From the NCBI GenBank assembly GCA_030068075.1, contig CM057841.1, forward strand, positions 7,449,565 to 7,513,564: 64,000 nt of DNA, read 5' to 3'. Made by a program: the position numbers and the translations under genes. Below, piece after piece: positions 53,085 to 64,000 of the stretch; position 1 is the stretch's first letter; each line of letters opens with the position of its first letter. Source of the DNA: Paguma larvata (Eukaryota > Chordata > Mammalia > Carnivora > Viverridae). Under the pieces are notes generated by a model, which ran no database searches, was not told the DNA's origin, and saw only the letters and a program-made list of their open reading frames with translations.

Positions 53085-53490
53085 GGGGCGCCTGGGTGGC
53101 TCATGGTGCCTCCGACTTCGGCTCAGGTCATGATCTTGCTGTTCCCAAGTTCGAGCCCCGTGTCAGGCTCTGTGCTGTCAGCCCAGACCCCGGAGCCTGC
53201 CTCAGATTCGGTGTCTCCCTCTCTCTCCGCCCCCTCCCCTGCTTGCACTCTGTCTCTGTCTCTCTCTCTCAAAAATAAACATTTAGGGGCGCCTGGGTGG
53301 CTCAGTCGGTTGAGCACCGACTTCGGTTCAGGTCATGATCTCGCTGGTCTGTGAGTTCGAGCCCCGCGTCGGGCTCTGTGCTGATGACTCAGAGCCTGGA
53401 GCCTGCTTTGGATTCTGTGTCTCCCTTCTCTCTGCCCTTCCCCCGCTCACACTGTGTCTCTATGTCTCTCAAAAATAAAATTAAAAAAAA
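53085..53490 (+). repeat. Two tandem CanSINEs
   Basis: Copies at 53085-53280 and 53286-53490, the second inserted at the tail of the first (caaaaataaacatttagggg). Both are near consensus. Confidence 0.88.
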
Positions 53491-53799
53491 AAAAACATTA
53501 AATTCTTTTTAAATAAAGAAAAAGAATATTTTTGAAAGATAATTTATATAGATGTAAATACATATATAAGTTTTGAGTCTATTGGGGCCAAAAGCTTAAA
53601 TCGTAGCTGCCAAACTGACTGCAGAATACTATCAATGGTTTTCAGAAGTGGAAGATGAATGATTTTCAAAATTTGTCCAAGCTATTATTCCCACAGTTCT
53701 TTCTAGAAAACATGTTTTGAAAAATTGTCCGGATCTTATCAGACTATGTGCAGACTTGCTGTATCTTGTACATGGAACATTTGGATATGAAGAAGCATA

Positions 53800-53876
53800 A
53801 AACGAACTGTGAGATCAGGACCTGAGCCGAAATCAAGAGTCAGACACTTAACTGACTGAGCCGCCCAGGCGCCCCT
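53800..53876 (-). repeat. CanSINE, head only
   Basis: A - fragment (aactgtgagatcaggacctg to cgcccaggcgcccc); the rest of the element is missing. Confidence 0.8.
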
Positions 53877-54098
53877 GATTTATAATGAATTTAACCATAT
53901 TTCTACTTGATTGCTGAGATACTTCTGGGTCTCATACATAGTTGACAAGATAGTGAATATGGCTTATGCAATATACGTGGAGTGGAAAATCAGTGTTGTT
54001 GATAATGGACCAAAAATGGGGAAGGCTGTGAAGGCATTAGAAATTACAAGCTTATTATGATTTGTTCACACTCTTCGGCTGTGTCTAAAAGTGATTCG

Positions 54099-54312
54099 AG
54101 GGGCACCTGGGGGGCTCAGTCGGTTAAGCCTCAGACTTTGGCTCAGGTCATGATCTTATAGCTTGTGAGTTCGAGCCCCACATCGGGCTCTGCACTGACA
54201 GCTCGGAGCCTGGAGCCTGCCTTGAATTGTGTGTTTCTCTCTCCCTGTGTCCCTCCCCGACTCGTGCTCTGACTCCATCTCTCTCTCTCTCGAAAATAAA
54301 TAAACATTAAAA
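54099..54312 (+). repeat. CanSINE inside the hAT relic
   Basis: Bracketed by aaaagtgattcgag / aaaagtgattggag. It separates the two halves of the transposase relic. Confidence 0.88.
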
Positions 54313-54534
54313 AATTGTTTTAAAAGTGATTGGAGCTCAGTATCAGGTAAACGAATTACCAGCCATAAGCAGAAAGATGGTGGCCTGCACGGTCATGGTT
54401 CTTCATCAGCCGAAATCAAACTCAGGACATGCAACAGGTTTTGGAACTGTATTCATACAGGATATTCTAACAACATGGCAAAAGAGCTCTTCCGTGTTCA
54501 AAGGCCTACTCGAGCAAAAGAAGAGATTTTATTT

Positions 54535-54877
54535 TTTTAAGTTTATTAATTTTTTTTTTTAGTAATCTCTACACCCAGCGTGCAGCTTGAACTCATGACC
54601 CTGAGATCAAGAATCTCATGCTCGGGGGGCCTGGGTGGCTCAGACGGTTAAGCATCCGACTTCGGCTCAGGTCATGATCTCACAGTTCATGGGTTTGAGC
54701 CCCGCATGGGGCTTTGTGCTGACAGCTTGGAGCCTGGAGCCTGCTTCTGATTCTGTCTCCCACTCTCTCTACCCCTCCCCCGCTCATTCTCTCCCTCCCT
54801 CCCTCCCTCTCTCTCAAAAATGAAATAAAACTTAAAAAAAAAAGTCACACTCTTCCGAAAAAGCCAGCCAGACGCCC
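54535..54877. repeat. Nested CanSINEs: + copy inside a - copy
   Basis: A short-subtype - copy (54535-54624 and 54843-54877) is interrupted by a + copy (54625-54842). The composite is bracketed by a perfect 14-bp duplication aagaagagatttta, so the - copy came first. Confidence 0.88.
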
Positions 54878-55069
54878 TAAGAAGAGATTTTATAGTATGC
54901 TCTGCAATGACACTATTAACATATCAAGACTTCCTGACAACTGTGAGTCGCTTGTAGAAAAAGCAGTTGATTTATCTGCGGAGCCTGTTGGAGAAGTAGC
55001 CAAACCAAGGTGCTTGGAGAGTGGAGGTATTTTATACAGAAACATGTTATAAAAAGTTTGCCATCATTC

Positions 55070-55622
55070 TGCTCTCTGCAGGCTCTGAGCCGTCAGCACA
55101 GAGCCAGACGCGGGGCTCGAACTCACAGACCGCGAGATCATGACCTGAGCCGAAGTCGGCCACCCAACCGACTGAGCCACCCAGGCGCCCCTCTTTTTTT
55201 TTTTCATAGTTGAAAGGAGTCCGGAAACTGAAAATGCTGAGGCCCGTTGAGCAGCACACAACTATGTACACCACTCTCACACACACTGTGTTGCAAAAAT
55301 AAAAAGATACAAAAGGATACATAAAATCTTGTTCCATGTATAGAAACCTCTAACCTTGAAAACAGGCAAAAGAAAACTAAGCGAAGGCATTAAAAAGAGG
55401 AATGCGAGCAGGGGCGTGGCTCAGTCTGTTCAGCATCTGACTTTGGCTCAGGTCATGATCTCCTGGTTCATGAGTTCAAGCCCGCATTGGGCTTTCTGCT
55501 GTCAGTGCAGAATCTGCTTTGGATCCTCTGTCTGGATTCTGTGTCTCCTTCTCTCTCTGCCCCTCCTCCACTCACACTCTGTCTCTCTCTCAAAAATAAA
55601 TAAACATTAAAAGCTTTTTTAA
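55070..55622. repeat. Two CanSINEs (- partial, + full)
   Basis: A - head portion at 55075-55192 (ends ccacccaggcgcccc) and a + copy at 55410-55622 (ggggcgtggctcagtctgtt; tail aaataaataaacattaaa). Confidence 0.8.
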
Positions 55623-56003
55623 AAAATAAAATAAAATCACTCGTGCATATGAATACATTTGTTTTATGCATCTTCATGCGTGTTATATTTCACAAAAAAA
55701 TATAGCTGAGAGCAAGAATCTTGCATCTGCTTCTGAAATGGTTGAGAAAGCAGCAAAGATTCAGTTTCGTGGAACATCTTTCATGAAATTACGTCATCAC
55801 TTTTGACCAAATTTTCCTGAAGAGGAAAATAATCCTTTCCTTCAGTCACTGTCTCTTTTTAGGGAGGAAGGAAAGCTTGGTACCTTGATGGGACATCACT
55901 GTCATGGGGAGCCTTTCCCGGCAAAGTGAGCATGTATTTAGTATCAGAACTGTGCAGTTCGGTGAACAGAGAAAAAAAGAAATAACGGCTTTAAGTGCCA
56001 AGA
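55623..56003. other. Non-genic; possible tail of the hAT relic
   Basis: A/T-rich text (agctgagagcaagaatcttg, and so on) may continue the transposase relic, but no firm motif is visible. Confidence 0.3.
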
Positions 56004-56207
56004 GGGGCGCCTGGGTGGCTCAGTCGGTAAAGCGTCCAATTTTGGCTCAGGTCGTGATCTCGTAGTTTGTGAGTTTGAGCCTCCCCCGCCCCCACCATCA
56101 GACTCTCTACTGTCAGCACAGAACCTGCTTCCAATCCTCTGTTTCCTCTGTTTCCCTCTCTCTCTCTCTCTCTCAAAAATAAATAACATTAAAAATAAAA
56201 GTGCCAA
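56004..56207 (+). repeat. CanSINE with 11-bp target duplication
   Basis: A + copy bracketed by aagtgccaaga on both sides. Its middle carries an extra C-rich insert (ctcccccgcccccacc). Confidence 0.88.
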
Positions 56208-56379
56208 GAAATCATTGTTCCCACACTCTATTGTTAAAATGTTAAAGTTAGATCATCATACAGTTTTAACTCTTTATGTTGAGCTCATTTTAGTATTTTG
56301 AAAAGTTGCAAAAATAGTACCGAGAATGCCTACATACTCCTCTAACTTTCCCTAATGTTAACTTCTTATATAATTGGTG

Positions 56380-58200
56380 CCAAGAATACACAATAGGAAA
56401 AGAATAATCTCTTAACGAATGGTGCAAGGGAAACTGAATATGCATGGAAAATACTCAGATTGGACCCTTATCTTATACCTACCCAAAAATCAACTCGAAA
56501 TGGGTTGAAGACCTAAGGGTCAGACCTTAAACTATAAAGCTTCTAGAACAAAACACGGGGAAAAACTTCATGACATTGGTCTTGGCAATGATTTCATGGA
56601 TGTGACCCAAAGGCACAGGCAACAGAAGGGGGACTGTATCAAACTGAAAACCTTCTGCACAGCCAAAGACACAATCGAGGATGAAGAGACAACCTATGGA
56701 AGGGGAGAAAATATTTGCAAGCCATGTATATGATAAGGAGTTAATCTCTAGAGTATAAAAGGAACTCCTACAATTCAAGAGTAAAAACATAAAAGTCTTA
56801 ATTTAAAATTTAACTTGATTTAAAAAATAAGCTAAAGATTGAGTAGACATTTCTTCAAAGGAGACACACAGGTGGCCAACAGATACATGAGAAAATGCTT
56901 AACATCACTCATCATCATGGAAATGCAAATCAAAACCACAGTGAGATATACCTCACACCTGTCAACATGGCTATATAAAACAAAACAAAACAAAACAAAA
57001 CCCAAAAAGTGCTGGCGAGGATGTGGAGAAATAGAACCTTTGCACACTGTTGGTTGGAATGCGAAATCGCATGGGCACCACTGAAAACGGTATGAAGCTT
57101 CCTTGAAAAATTAAAAAGACAATTACCTATGGTCCAGCAATCTCACTTCTAGATATTTATCCAAAAATATTGAAATCAGGATCTTGGAAGAGGTATTAGT
57201 ACCTCCGTGTTCATTGCAGCATTATCAATGATAGCCGAAATGTGGGAACTACTTAAATGTCCATTGACAGGTGGACGGGTTGAAAAAGATATGATGGGAT
57301 ATTATTCAGCATTAAAGAAATGAAATTCTGCAATATGGGGCAACATGGCTGAACTTTGAGGACATCATGGTACCTGGAGTAAGCCAGTCACAGAAAGACA
57401 ATGCTGGATGATTCCACTTACACGAGGTATGTAAAACAGTCAAATTCAGGGGTACCTGGCTGGCTCAGTAGAGCATGCAACTCTTGACCTTGGGGTTGTA
57501 GGTTCGAGCTCCACATTGAATGTAGAGATTACTTAAAAAAATAAAATCTTTAAAAAAGTAGTCAAATCTGCGTGACTCAGTCGGTTAAGCATCCGACTTC
57601 AGTTCAGATCGTGATCACACGGTTTGTGGATTGGAGCCCCGCGTCGGGCTCTGTGCTGACAGCTCAGAGCCTGGAGTCTGCTTCAGAGTCTGTGTCTCCC
57701 TCTCTCTCTGCCCCTCCCTTGCTCAATCTCTGTCTCTATCTCTCAAAAATAATAAACATTAAAAAAAAACTTAAAAAAATAGTCAAATTCAAAGAATCAA
57801 AGAGTGGAATGGTGGCTGCCAGGGGCTGGAGGAAGGAGGAAATGGAAAATTACTTACCAACTGACATAAAGTTCAGGTAAGCAAGAGGATTGAGTTCTAG
57901 CAGATCTGTGGTACAAGACTGTACCTACAATCAACACAACCGTACTGTACACTTAAAAATTTGTTAGAGGGGGAGGCATCTGGGTGACTCAGTCAGTGAA
58001 GCCTCTGACTTCGGCTTAGGTCATGATCTCATGGCTCTTGAGTTCGAGCCCTGCATCAGGCTCTCTGCTGTCAGAACAGAGCCCATTTTGAATCTCTGTA
58101 CCCGTCTTTCTCTGCCCCTTCTCTGCTTGTGTCCTCTTTCTCAAAAATAAACATTTTTAAAAAATTGTTAAGAGGGTAGATCTCATGTTAAATTTATTGC
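56380..58200 (+). repeat. L1 3' half split by three CanSINEs
   Basis: L1 ORF2 end and 3' UTR in broken frames (cttctagaacaaaacacggg; aatgcaaatcaaaaccacag; gctggcgaggatgtggagaa; tggaatggtggctgccaggg). SINEs at 57449-57558 (+ short), 57566-57778 (+) and 57968-58165 (+) interrupt it. It is older than the L1 at 2.86 kb judging by divergence. Confidence 0.8.
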
Positions 58201-58552
58201 AGTAAAATTAAAAATGTCGAAACTCAGGAAATTAACATTGGTATACTACTACTGATATTACTATATATTTTTAAATAATGAAATTATCAAGAACGTTTTA
58301 ATGTAACTCGTGGTCATTTAGACTTGCTTTCTGTGAAGTCTGCTCAGATCGTTAGGCAATGTTTGTATTGGGTTGCTTAATTCATTTTCTAAAGTTTGTG
58401 GTTTCTTTATAATACTCATCCAATGAGAATTGTCGAAAGTATTAATTTACTTAAAATAACAATGATACATCCATACATGTTAAAACAGTTAATATATTTA
58501 ATGAAAAACACTTATATTTTCAAAAACAAAGTCAATGTAAAGAGATATTGTT
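58201..58552. other. Non-genic A/T-rich sequence
   Basis: No feature recognised. Confidence 0.35.
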
Positions 58553-58876
58553 TGGGGGCACCTGGCTGGCTCAGTCAGAAGCATACAACTCTTGATCTCG
58601 GGGTCATGAGTTCGAGCCCCGCATTGGTTGTAGGGATTACTTAAATAAATAAAACCTTAAAAAAAATTTTTTTGACATTTATTTATTTTTGAGAGACAGA
58701 GAGACAGAGCATAAGCAGGGAGGGGCAGAGAGAGAGGCAGACACAGAATCTGAAACAGGCTCCCGGCTCTGAGCCATCAGCACAGAGCCTGATGCGGGGC
58801 TTGAACTCACAGACCATGAGATCATGACCTGAGCTGAAGTCGACCGCTTAACCGACTGAGCCACCCAGGTGCCCCA
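58553..58876. repeat. CanSINE pair, tail to tail (+ short, - long)
   Basis: A + short copy 58555-58662 and a - copy 58668-58875 (ends ccacccaggtgcccc), joined through an A/T tract. Confidence 0.85.
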
Positions 58877-58979
58877 AATAAAACTTTAAAAAAAGAGAGA
58901 GAGATGTTTTTACATTTTTGCAAACTTCTTTAGTATCTGGCTTAATGGGAGATAATGGAATTCTCATACCTGCATCTTC

Positions 58980-59320
58980 ATTCAATTTGTTGTGACAGTT
59001 GTTTTTTTTTTTTAATTCGCCTTGTTCTCAGTGATGTCAGGGAACCAAAGTTTATTCATCCATTATTCAGTTGGTGAGTGTTCAGTTTGTTTCCAGTTTT
59101 GTGGTTTCGTTTGGTTTGCTACCATGAGTTATGCTACCATTAACATCCTTGTTTGTTCATCCTTATGTGTTCCTACCTCTGCTTCCGTAGCATTGATTCT
59201 CTAGAGTATGATAGTTGAGATTAGGTCAATGCGTAGATGTGACGTTAATGGATGATGCCATATCGCTTCCACACGTCAGCGTACTTTTTCCTCACATTCA
59301 TGTCAGCTAAGAGTGTTCAA
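58980..59320 (-). repeat. Old L1 fragment
   Basis: caaagtttattcatccatta, ttcagttggtgagtgttcag and gctaccattaacatccttg are decayed - strand L1 3' text. Confidence 0.55.
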
Positions 59321-59639
59321 ATTCCTTAAAATTTTTCCATCTAAAAGGGCACCTTATTTTTACTCAGATAAGCACTTTTCAAACTCCTGGTTAATTTGAG
59401 CATTTGTTTCATGGTTAGCTTTTTGGATTTACTTTTCTATGAATTCTCTATTCTCATTCCTTGCCCATTTTCTATTGAGTTGTTTCTCTCTTTTTAACTT
59501 CTTACAGGAATATAGATCTCGATTTTTAATAGCCATTGGTATGGAAAGATTTACTGTCATGACCCTTGGTACACAGATGATGGTTTGGGTACATTTTAGT
59601 ATACAAAAGTTTTTATTTTTATTTTTACATTTAAAGAGT

Positions 59640-59990
59640 ATTTATTATTTTTTTCCCAAGTTTTAATTTAAATTCCAGTTAGTTAGGGGTATCTGGGTGG
59701 CTCAGTCAGTTGAGCATCTGACTCTTGATCTCAGGGTGGTGAGTTCAAGCCCCACATTGGGCTCTGTGCTGGGTGTGAAGCCTACTTAAAAGAAAATAAA
59801 TTCAGCCAGTTAACATACAGTGTAATGTGAGTTTCAGGTGTAGAAATTAGTGATTCAACACTTACGTATAATACCCGATGTTCATCACAAGCGCCCTCAT
59901 TAATACCCATCGTCTACTTAACCCATTCCCCCCACCCATCTCCCCTCTGGTAACTATCAGTCCATTCTCTATAGTTAAGAGTCTGTTTCT
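59640..59990 (-). repeat. L1 3' end with a short CanSINE inside (59687-59800)
   Basis: The outer element matches the text at 63.08-63.30 kb (taacatacagtgt, then ccatcgtctacttaacccat, taagagtctgtttctt). The + SINE is bracketed by aattccagttagtta / aattcagccagttaa. Confidence 0.75.
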
Positions 59991-60002
59991 TGCCAAAAGT
60001 TT

Positions 60003-60196
60003 TTGTTTTTTAATGTTTTTATTTAATTATTTTGAGAGAGAGTGAGTGGGGGAGGGGCAGAGAGAGAGGGAGAATCCTAAGCAAACTCCCCACTGTCAGT
60101 GCAGAGCCTGACACGGGGCTCGTTCCCATGGTGAGATCATGGCCTGAGCAAAATCAAGAGTCAGTTGCTTAACGGACTAAGCCACCCAGGCGCCCG
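60003..60196 (-). repeat. CanSINE
   Basis: A - copy from tttttaatgtttttatttaa to ccacccaggcgcccg. Confidence 0.85.
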
Positions 60197-60427
60197 TTGG
60201 CAGAAGGTTTTATATCCATATAGTCACATGACTATTTTTTCCCCAGACCTTTTGGTTTCCTGCTTAAGAGACTTACCTCCGCAGCTGCATAATTGCCTTG
60301 ATGTTCTTCTAATACTTTCACAACTTAAAAAAAAAAAAAACATTTAATTCTCTCATACCTCTTTGTATATCATATAAGCTGAGATGGGAGTCCAGCTTTA
60401 TTATATCTCCAGATAGGTCTGTTTAGC

Positions 60428-60430
<3 letters not shown>

Positions 60431-60481
<51 letters not shown>
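60431..60481. repeat. (TG)n microsatellite, about 24 units
   Basis: Pure tgtg run; likely polymorphic. Confidence 0.95.
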
Positions 60482-60484
<3 letters not shown>

Positions 60485-60529
60485 AAAGAAGTTAGCATTG
60501 TTATTGTTGTTGTTTTTAAGATTTTATTT

Positions 60530-61055
60530 ATTAACAATTTTTTTAATGTTTATGTATATTTGAGAGAGAGACAGAGCATGAGAGAGGAATAGGCAGAGAG
60601 AGAAGGAGACACAGAATCCGAAGCAGGCTCCAGGCTCTGAGCTGTCAGTACAGAGCCCAACGCAGGGCTCAAACTCATGAACTGTGAGATCATGACCTGA
60701 GCTGAAGTGGGACGCTTAACCGACTGAGCCACCCAGGCGCCCTAAGTTTTTTTTTTAATTTTTTTTTATTTTTGAGAGAGAGAGGGAGAGAGTGCAAAGA
60801 GTGGAGGAGCACAGAGAGAGGGAGACACAGAATCCAAAGCAGGCTCCAGGCTCCAAGCTGTCAGCACACAGCCCCACGCGGAGCCAGAACTCACGAACTG
60901 TGAGCTCACAACCTGAGCTGAAGTCGGACACTCAACTGACGGAGCAACCCAGGTGCCCCAAGCAAATAATCTCTACACCCATAGTGGGGCTTGAATCCAC
61001 AACCCCAAAATCAAGAGTCACATGCTCTACAATGGAGACAGCCAGGCTCCCCAAG
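60530..61055 (-). repeat. Three consecutive CanSINEs, all -
   Basis: Copies at 60530-60742 (long), 60748-60959 (long) and 60961-61055 (short subtype, diverged head). Same orientation and direct abutment suggest repeated insertion into the same A/T tail. Confidence 0.85.
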
Positions 61056-61284
61056 GCCTGTTTGTTAAATACGCTATTCTCTATGATTTGAGTAGGACTA
61101 CCACAATTGTTATATTTAAAATTCTCATGCAGACTTGGATCTATTCTGGATTCTTTTTTGTGTCCTTTGATCTACATTTCTATTCCTATTCCAATATTAT
61201 ACTAATTTGATAACACTAGATTGATAGTATATTCTTATGCCGCATTAAAACAAACAAACACCCTTCATTACTTTTCTAATAATT

Positions 61285-61505
61285 AAAAAAAAATTTTTTA
61301 ATGTTTATTTATTTTTGAGAGAGAGAGACAGACAGAGCATAAGCGGGGGAGGGGCAGAGACAGAGAGGGAGACATAGAATCTGAAACAGGCTCCAGGCTC
61401 CGAGCTGTCAGCACAGAGCCCGACGCGGGGCTCGAACTCAGGAACGGTGAGATCACGACCTGAACAGAAGTCGGACGCTTAACCGACTGAGCCACCCAGG
61501 TACCA
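61285..61505 (-). repeat. CanSINE
   Basis: Near-consensus - copy, bracketed by attacttttctaat / actacttttctaag. Confidence 0.88.
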
Positions 61506-61664
61506 CTACTTTTCTAAGAATTTGATAAATGAGTAACAGGAAAGAGAAAGGATCCTATATGCTCTGTAATCGTAGACTGCAGGAACCATAGAAGCCTGGA
61601 TCAGCCTTTGGCCACCTTCCTGAGCTTCAGTGGGAAAAACTGTCTATAGGTAGTGAATTAAATA

Positions 61665-61684
61665 TCATTTATTTATTTATCTTT

Positions 61685-61719
<35 letters not shown>

Positions 61720-61882
61720 AATAGAGCATGAGCAGGGGCGGAGCAGAGAGCAAGGGAGACAGAGATCTTGAAGCAGGCTCCACGCTCTGAGCTGTCAGCA
61801 CAAAGCCCCAAGCAGGGATTGAACTCACGGGACCCCGAGATCACAACCAGATGCTTATCCAACTGAGCCACCCAGGCGCCCT
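61665..61882 (-). repeat. CanSINE with expanded (GA)n
   Basis: A - copy with a long GA run at 61684-61711, ending ccacccaggcgccc. Confidence 0.85.
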
Positions 61883-62124
61883 GAAGATCACTTAAATAAA
61901 TGTGGAGAAGTAGCTTCTTGCCATTTCATTCTCTTCAGTGGGAGGTGAGAACAGTTAAAGGGGGAAAGAACAGCTATGGGGAAACCAACCAACTCTACCA
62001 GCCCTTCTACAAAATGATGAACACCAACTCTACTTACCTGTTGGACTCAGAGTAAGACACTGATGGGAATTGTTGTCACAGAACTGAAGTATTATAAATC
62101 TATAGCCTATAAGAATAATACACC

Positions 62125-62485
62125 GACAGGGACGCTTGGGTGGCTCAGTGGGTTAAGCAACCAACTCTTGGTTTCAGCTCAGGTCATGATCTCATGGTTT
62201 CATGAGTTTGAGCCCCACATTGGGCTCTGTGCTGACAGCTCAGAGCCTAGAGCCTGCTTCTGATTCTGTGTCTCCCTCTCTCTCTGCCCCCCCCCCCCAC
62301 TCACAGTCTGTCTCTGTCTGTCTCTCTCAAAAATAACGCGTTAAATTTTTTTTTCCAAAAGATATAAAAGTAAAAACCAGGGGCACCTGTCCGGCTCAAT
62401 CAGTAGAGCATGAGACCCTTGATCTAAGGATCATGAATTCAAGCCCCACATTGGGTATGGAGCCTACTTAAAAAAAAAAAAAGTA
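62125..62485 (+). repeat. Two CanSINEs (long then short)
   Basis: Long copy about 62130-62345 with a C run at 62287-62299. Short copy 62380-62485 ending in an A run. Confidence 0.85.
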
Positions 62486-63070
62486 AAAACTGGAACTAAG
62501 AAAAACAGCAAAATCAACTAAAAATTGGGTGTGGAAGGGATGAAAGGAAGTGGAAATATTCTAATTTTGTCATTGCTTATAATGAAGAATGATCACACAC
62601 ACCCACACACACACAGCAAAAAGAAATATAGACCATATTATGAAATGTAATTTCAAAAGAAGCAATAAAAACAGAAAGCATAACATTAAAATGTTGATAA
62701 AACTAAGGTCAAAAATATCTGTCATAGAAATGAATTTAAATGTGCTTATTCTACATATTAAAAAAAACAATTATCACATCAGATCACACAGTAAAACCCA
62801 ACTATTTTTCTGGAAATATTAGAGACATGTTAAAACAAATGGATTTAGAGGTTTGCAAATGAAAAGATGGGCCAAGGCATGTCAGAACAATGGAAAGAAA
62901 AAGAAAGGAGGGCTTCAATTTTAATATACAATGAAATTGAATTTAGAACAATAAGCCGTAAGCAGGATGAAGAGAGATACTTTATGAGAATAAAAGATAA
63001 ATTATACAAGAATGATCTAACACCCACGACATTCTACATACCACATAATATAGCATCACAATTTTTTTCT
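62486..63070 (+). repeat. L1/HAL1-like ORF2 5'-portion relic
   Basis: Text such as aaaacccaactatttttctg, aaatgaaaagatgggccaag, caatggaaagaaaaagaaag and gagggcttcaattttaatat follows the L1 endonuclease-region DNA in a decayed form. Frames are broken. Confidence 0.5.
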
Positions 63071-63074
63071 CAAT

Positions 63075-64000
63075 AGAAATATCTTTTTTATAATTTATCG
63101 TCAAGGTAGCTAACATACAGTGTATACAGTATGCTTTTGGCTTCGGGCGTAGATTCCTGTGATTCATCATCTATATGCAACACCCAGTGCTCATCCCAAC
63201 AAGTGCCCTCCTCAATGCCCATCACCCATTTTTCCCGCCCCTCACCCCCATCAACCCTTGGTTTGTTCTCTGAACTTAAGAGTCTCTTACGGTTTGCCTC
63301 CCTCCTTTTTTAAACTATTTTTTCCCTTCCCTTTCCCCATGGTCTTCTGTTAAGTTTCTCAACTTCTGCTTATGAGTGAAAACATATGATATCTGTCTTT
63401 CCCTGACTGGCTTATTTCGCTCAGCATAATACCCTCCAGTTGAGCTGCAAATGGCAGGATTTCATTCTTTCTCCTTGCCAAGTAGTATTCCATTGTATAT
63501 ATAAATCACATCTTCTTTATCCATTCATCCATTGATGGACATTTGGGTTCTTTCCGTAATTTGGCTATTGTTAAAAGTGCTCTATAAACATTGGGGTACA
63601 TGTGCCCCTATGAATCAGCACTCCTGTAACCTTTGGGTAAATTCCTAGTAGTGCTATTCCTGGGTCATAGGGTAATTCTATTTTTCGTTCTTTGAGGAAC
63701 CTCCATACTGTTTACCAGAGTGGCTGCACCAGTTTGCATTCCCACCAACAATGCAAGAGGGTTCCCCTTTCTCCACATCCTCGCCAACATCTGTTGTTTC
63801 CTGAGTTGTTAATTTTAGCCTCTCTGACCAGTGCGAAGTGGTATCTCAATGTGGTTTTGATTTGCATTTCCCTGATGATGAGTGATGTTAAGTGTCCTTT
63901 CATGTGTCTAATAGCCATTTGGATATCTTCTTTGGAAAAGTGTCTATTCATTTCTTCTGCCCATTTCTTCACTGGATTATTTGTTTTTTGGGTGTTGAGT
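63075..64000 (-). repeat. L1 3' portion, runs off the window
   Basis: 3' UTR at 63075-63350 (taacatacagtgtatacagt, agagtctcttacggtttgcc), then ORF2 end in reverse: gcatttccctgatgatgagt and caacatctgttgtttcctga. The - strand shows [20 protein letters not shown], the L1 ORF2 C-terminal region. Only a few breaks, so this is a fairly young felid L1. Confidence 0.88.

Larger units (their letters stand above)
53600..54950 (+). pseudogene. Decayed hAT-superfamily transposase, split by CanSINEs
   Basis: Scattered + frames give hAT hallmarks. 53632-53720 reads FKICPSYYSHSSF, after the F..l.P.Y..PSr block. 53967-54090 reads ISVVDNGPKMGKAVKALEIT, then after one stop FVHTLRLCLKVI, after the TDNxxNMxxAv...FAHTLxL catalytic block. 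54350-54530 reads ISRKMVACTVM, then IQDILTTWQKSSSVFKGLLE QKK, after RKIV...IQDVPTRWNS...LLEQR. Three SINE insertions (53800-53876, 54099-54312, 54535-54877) and several stops and shifts separate these. It is a dead DNA transposon or domesticated-gene relic; the subfamily is not resolved. Further weak pieces may reach 55.95 kb. Confidence 0.6.

Noticed and set aside
45620..64000. Search for SIGLEC exons, expected beyond SPACA6 in human
   Set aside because: No Ig-domain exon with splice sites was found; it presumably lies beyond the right edge.

Overview
The window is carnivore, almost certainly felid, nuclear DNA. It is saturated with tRNA-Lys-derived CanSINEs of the cat type: a GGCGCCTGGGTGGCTCAGTC head, a CT-rich middle and a CTCTCAAAAATAAATAAA tail. 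I count about 65 copies on both strands. Three L1 lineages, MIR and L2 relics and DNA-transposon remnants are also present. The two protein genes and the microRNA cluster match the HAS1 - SPACA6 - miR-125a/let-7e/miR-99b neighbourhood known from human 19q13.4, here in mirror orientation.

Layout. 1-15.1 kb: no gene; SINEs, L1 pieces, a 36-bp C-rich minisatellite (10.1-10.95 kb), the same motif inverted (13.24-13.53 kb), and purine- or pyrimidine-rich tracts. 15.15-26.0 kb: HAS1 (hyaluronan synthase 1) on +, with a CpG island promoter carrying a perfect CRE and five coding exons, the first coding only three residues. All splice sites are readable and every catalytic motif is present, but exon 2 carries one extra G in a G run (20149-20152). 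As read, this ends translation at once in exon 3. 26.0-31.6 kb: intergenic, SINEs and LINE relics. 31.6-40.93 kb: SPACA6 (sperm-egg fusion protein) on -, nine coding exons giving an intact 323-residue protein. It lies tail-to-tail with HAS1. 41.1-41.9 kb: the miR-99b, let-7e and miR-125a hairpins on -, just upstream of the SPACA6 start codon. 41.9-45.6 kb: more minisatellite, a pyrimidine tract and a large CpG island that is the best candidate promoter for the microRNA/SPACA6 transcription unit. 45.6-64 kb: no gene; SINEs, a 33-bp minisatellite, dinucleotide runs, a decayed hAT transposase (about 53.6-54.9 kb) and L1/HAL1-like pieces.

HAS1 makes hyaluronan at the plasma membrane. SPACA6 acts on sperm at gamete fusion. 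The microRNA cluster is one of the ancient miR-100/let-7/miR-125 sets. HAS1 and SPACA6 converge and share no promoter; SPACA6 and the microRNAs lie on the same strand and probably share upstream transcription. Exon borders were set by reading frame, GT/AG sites and remembered family sequence. Repeat borders are approximate. Many long open frames (for example over the minisatellites) are compositional artefacts and are not annotated as genes.
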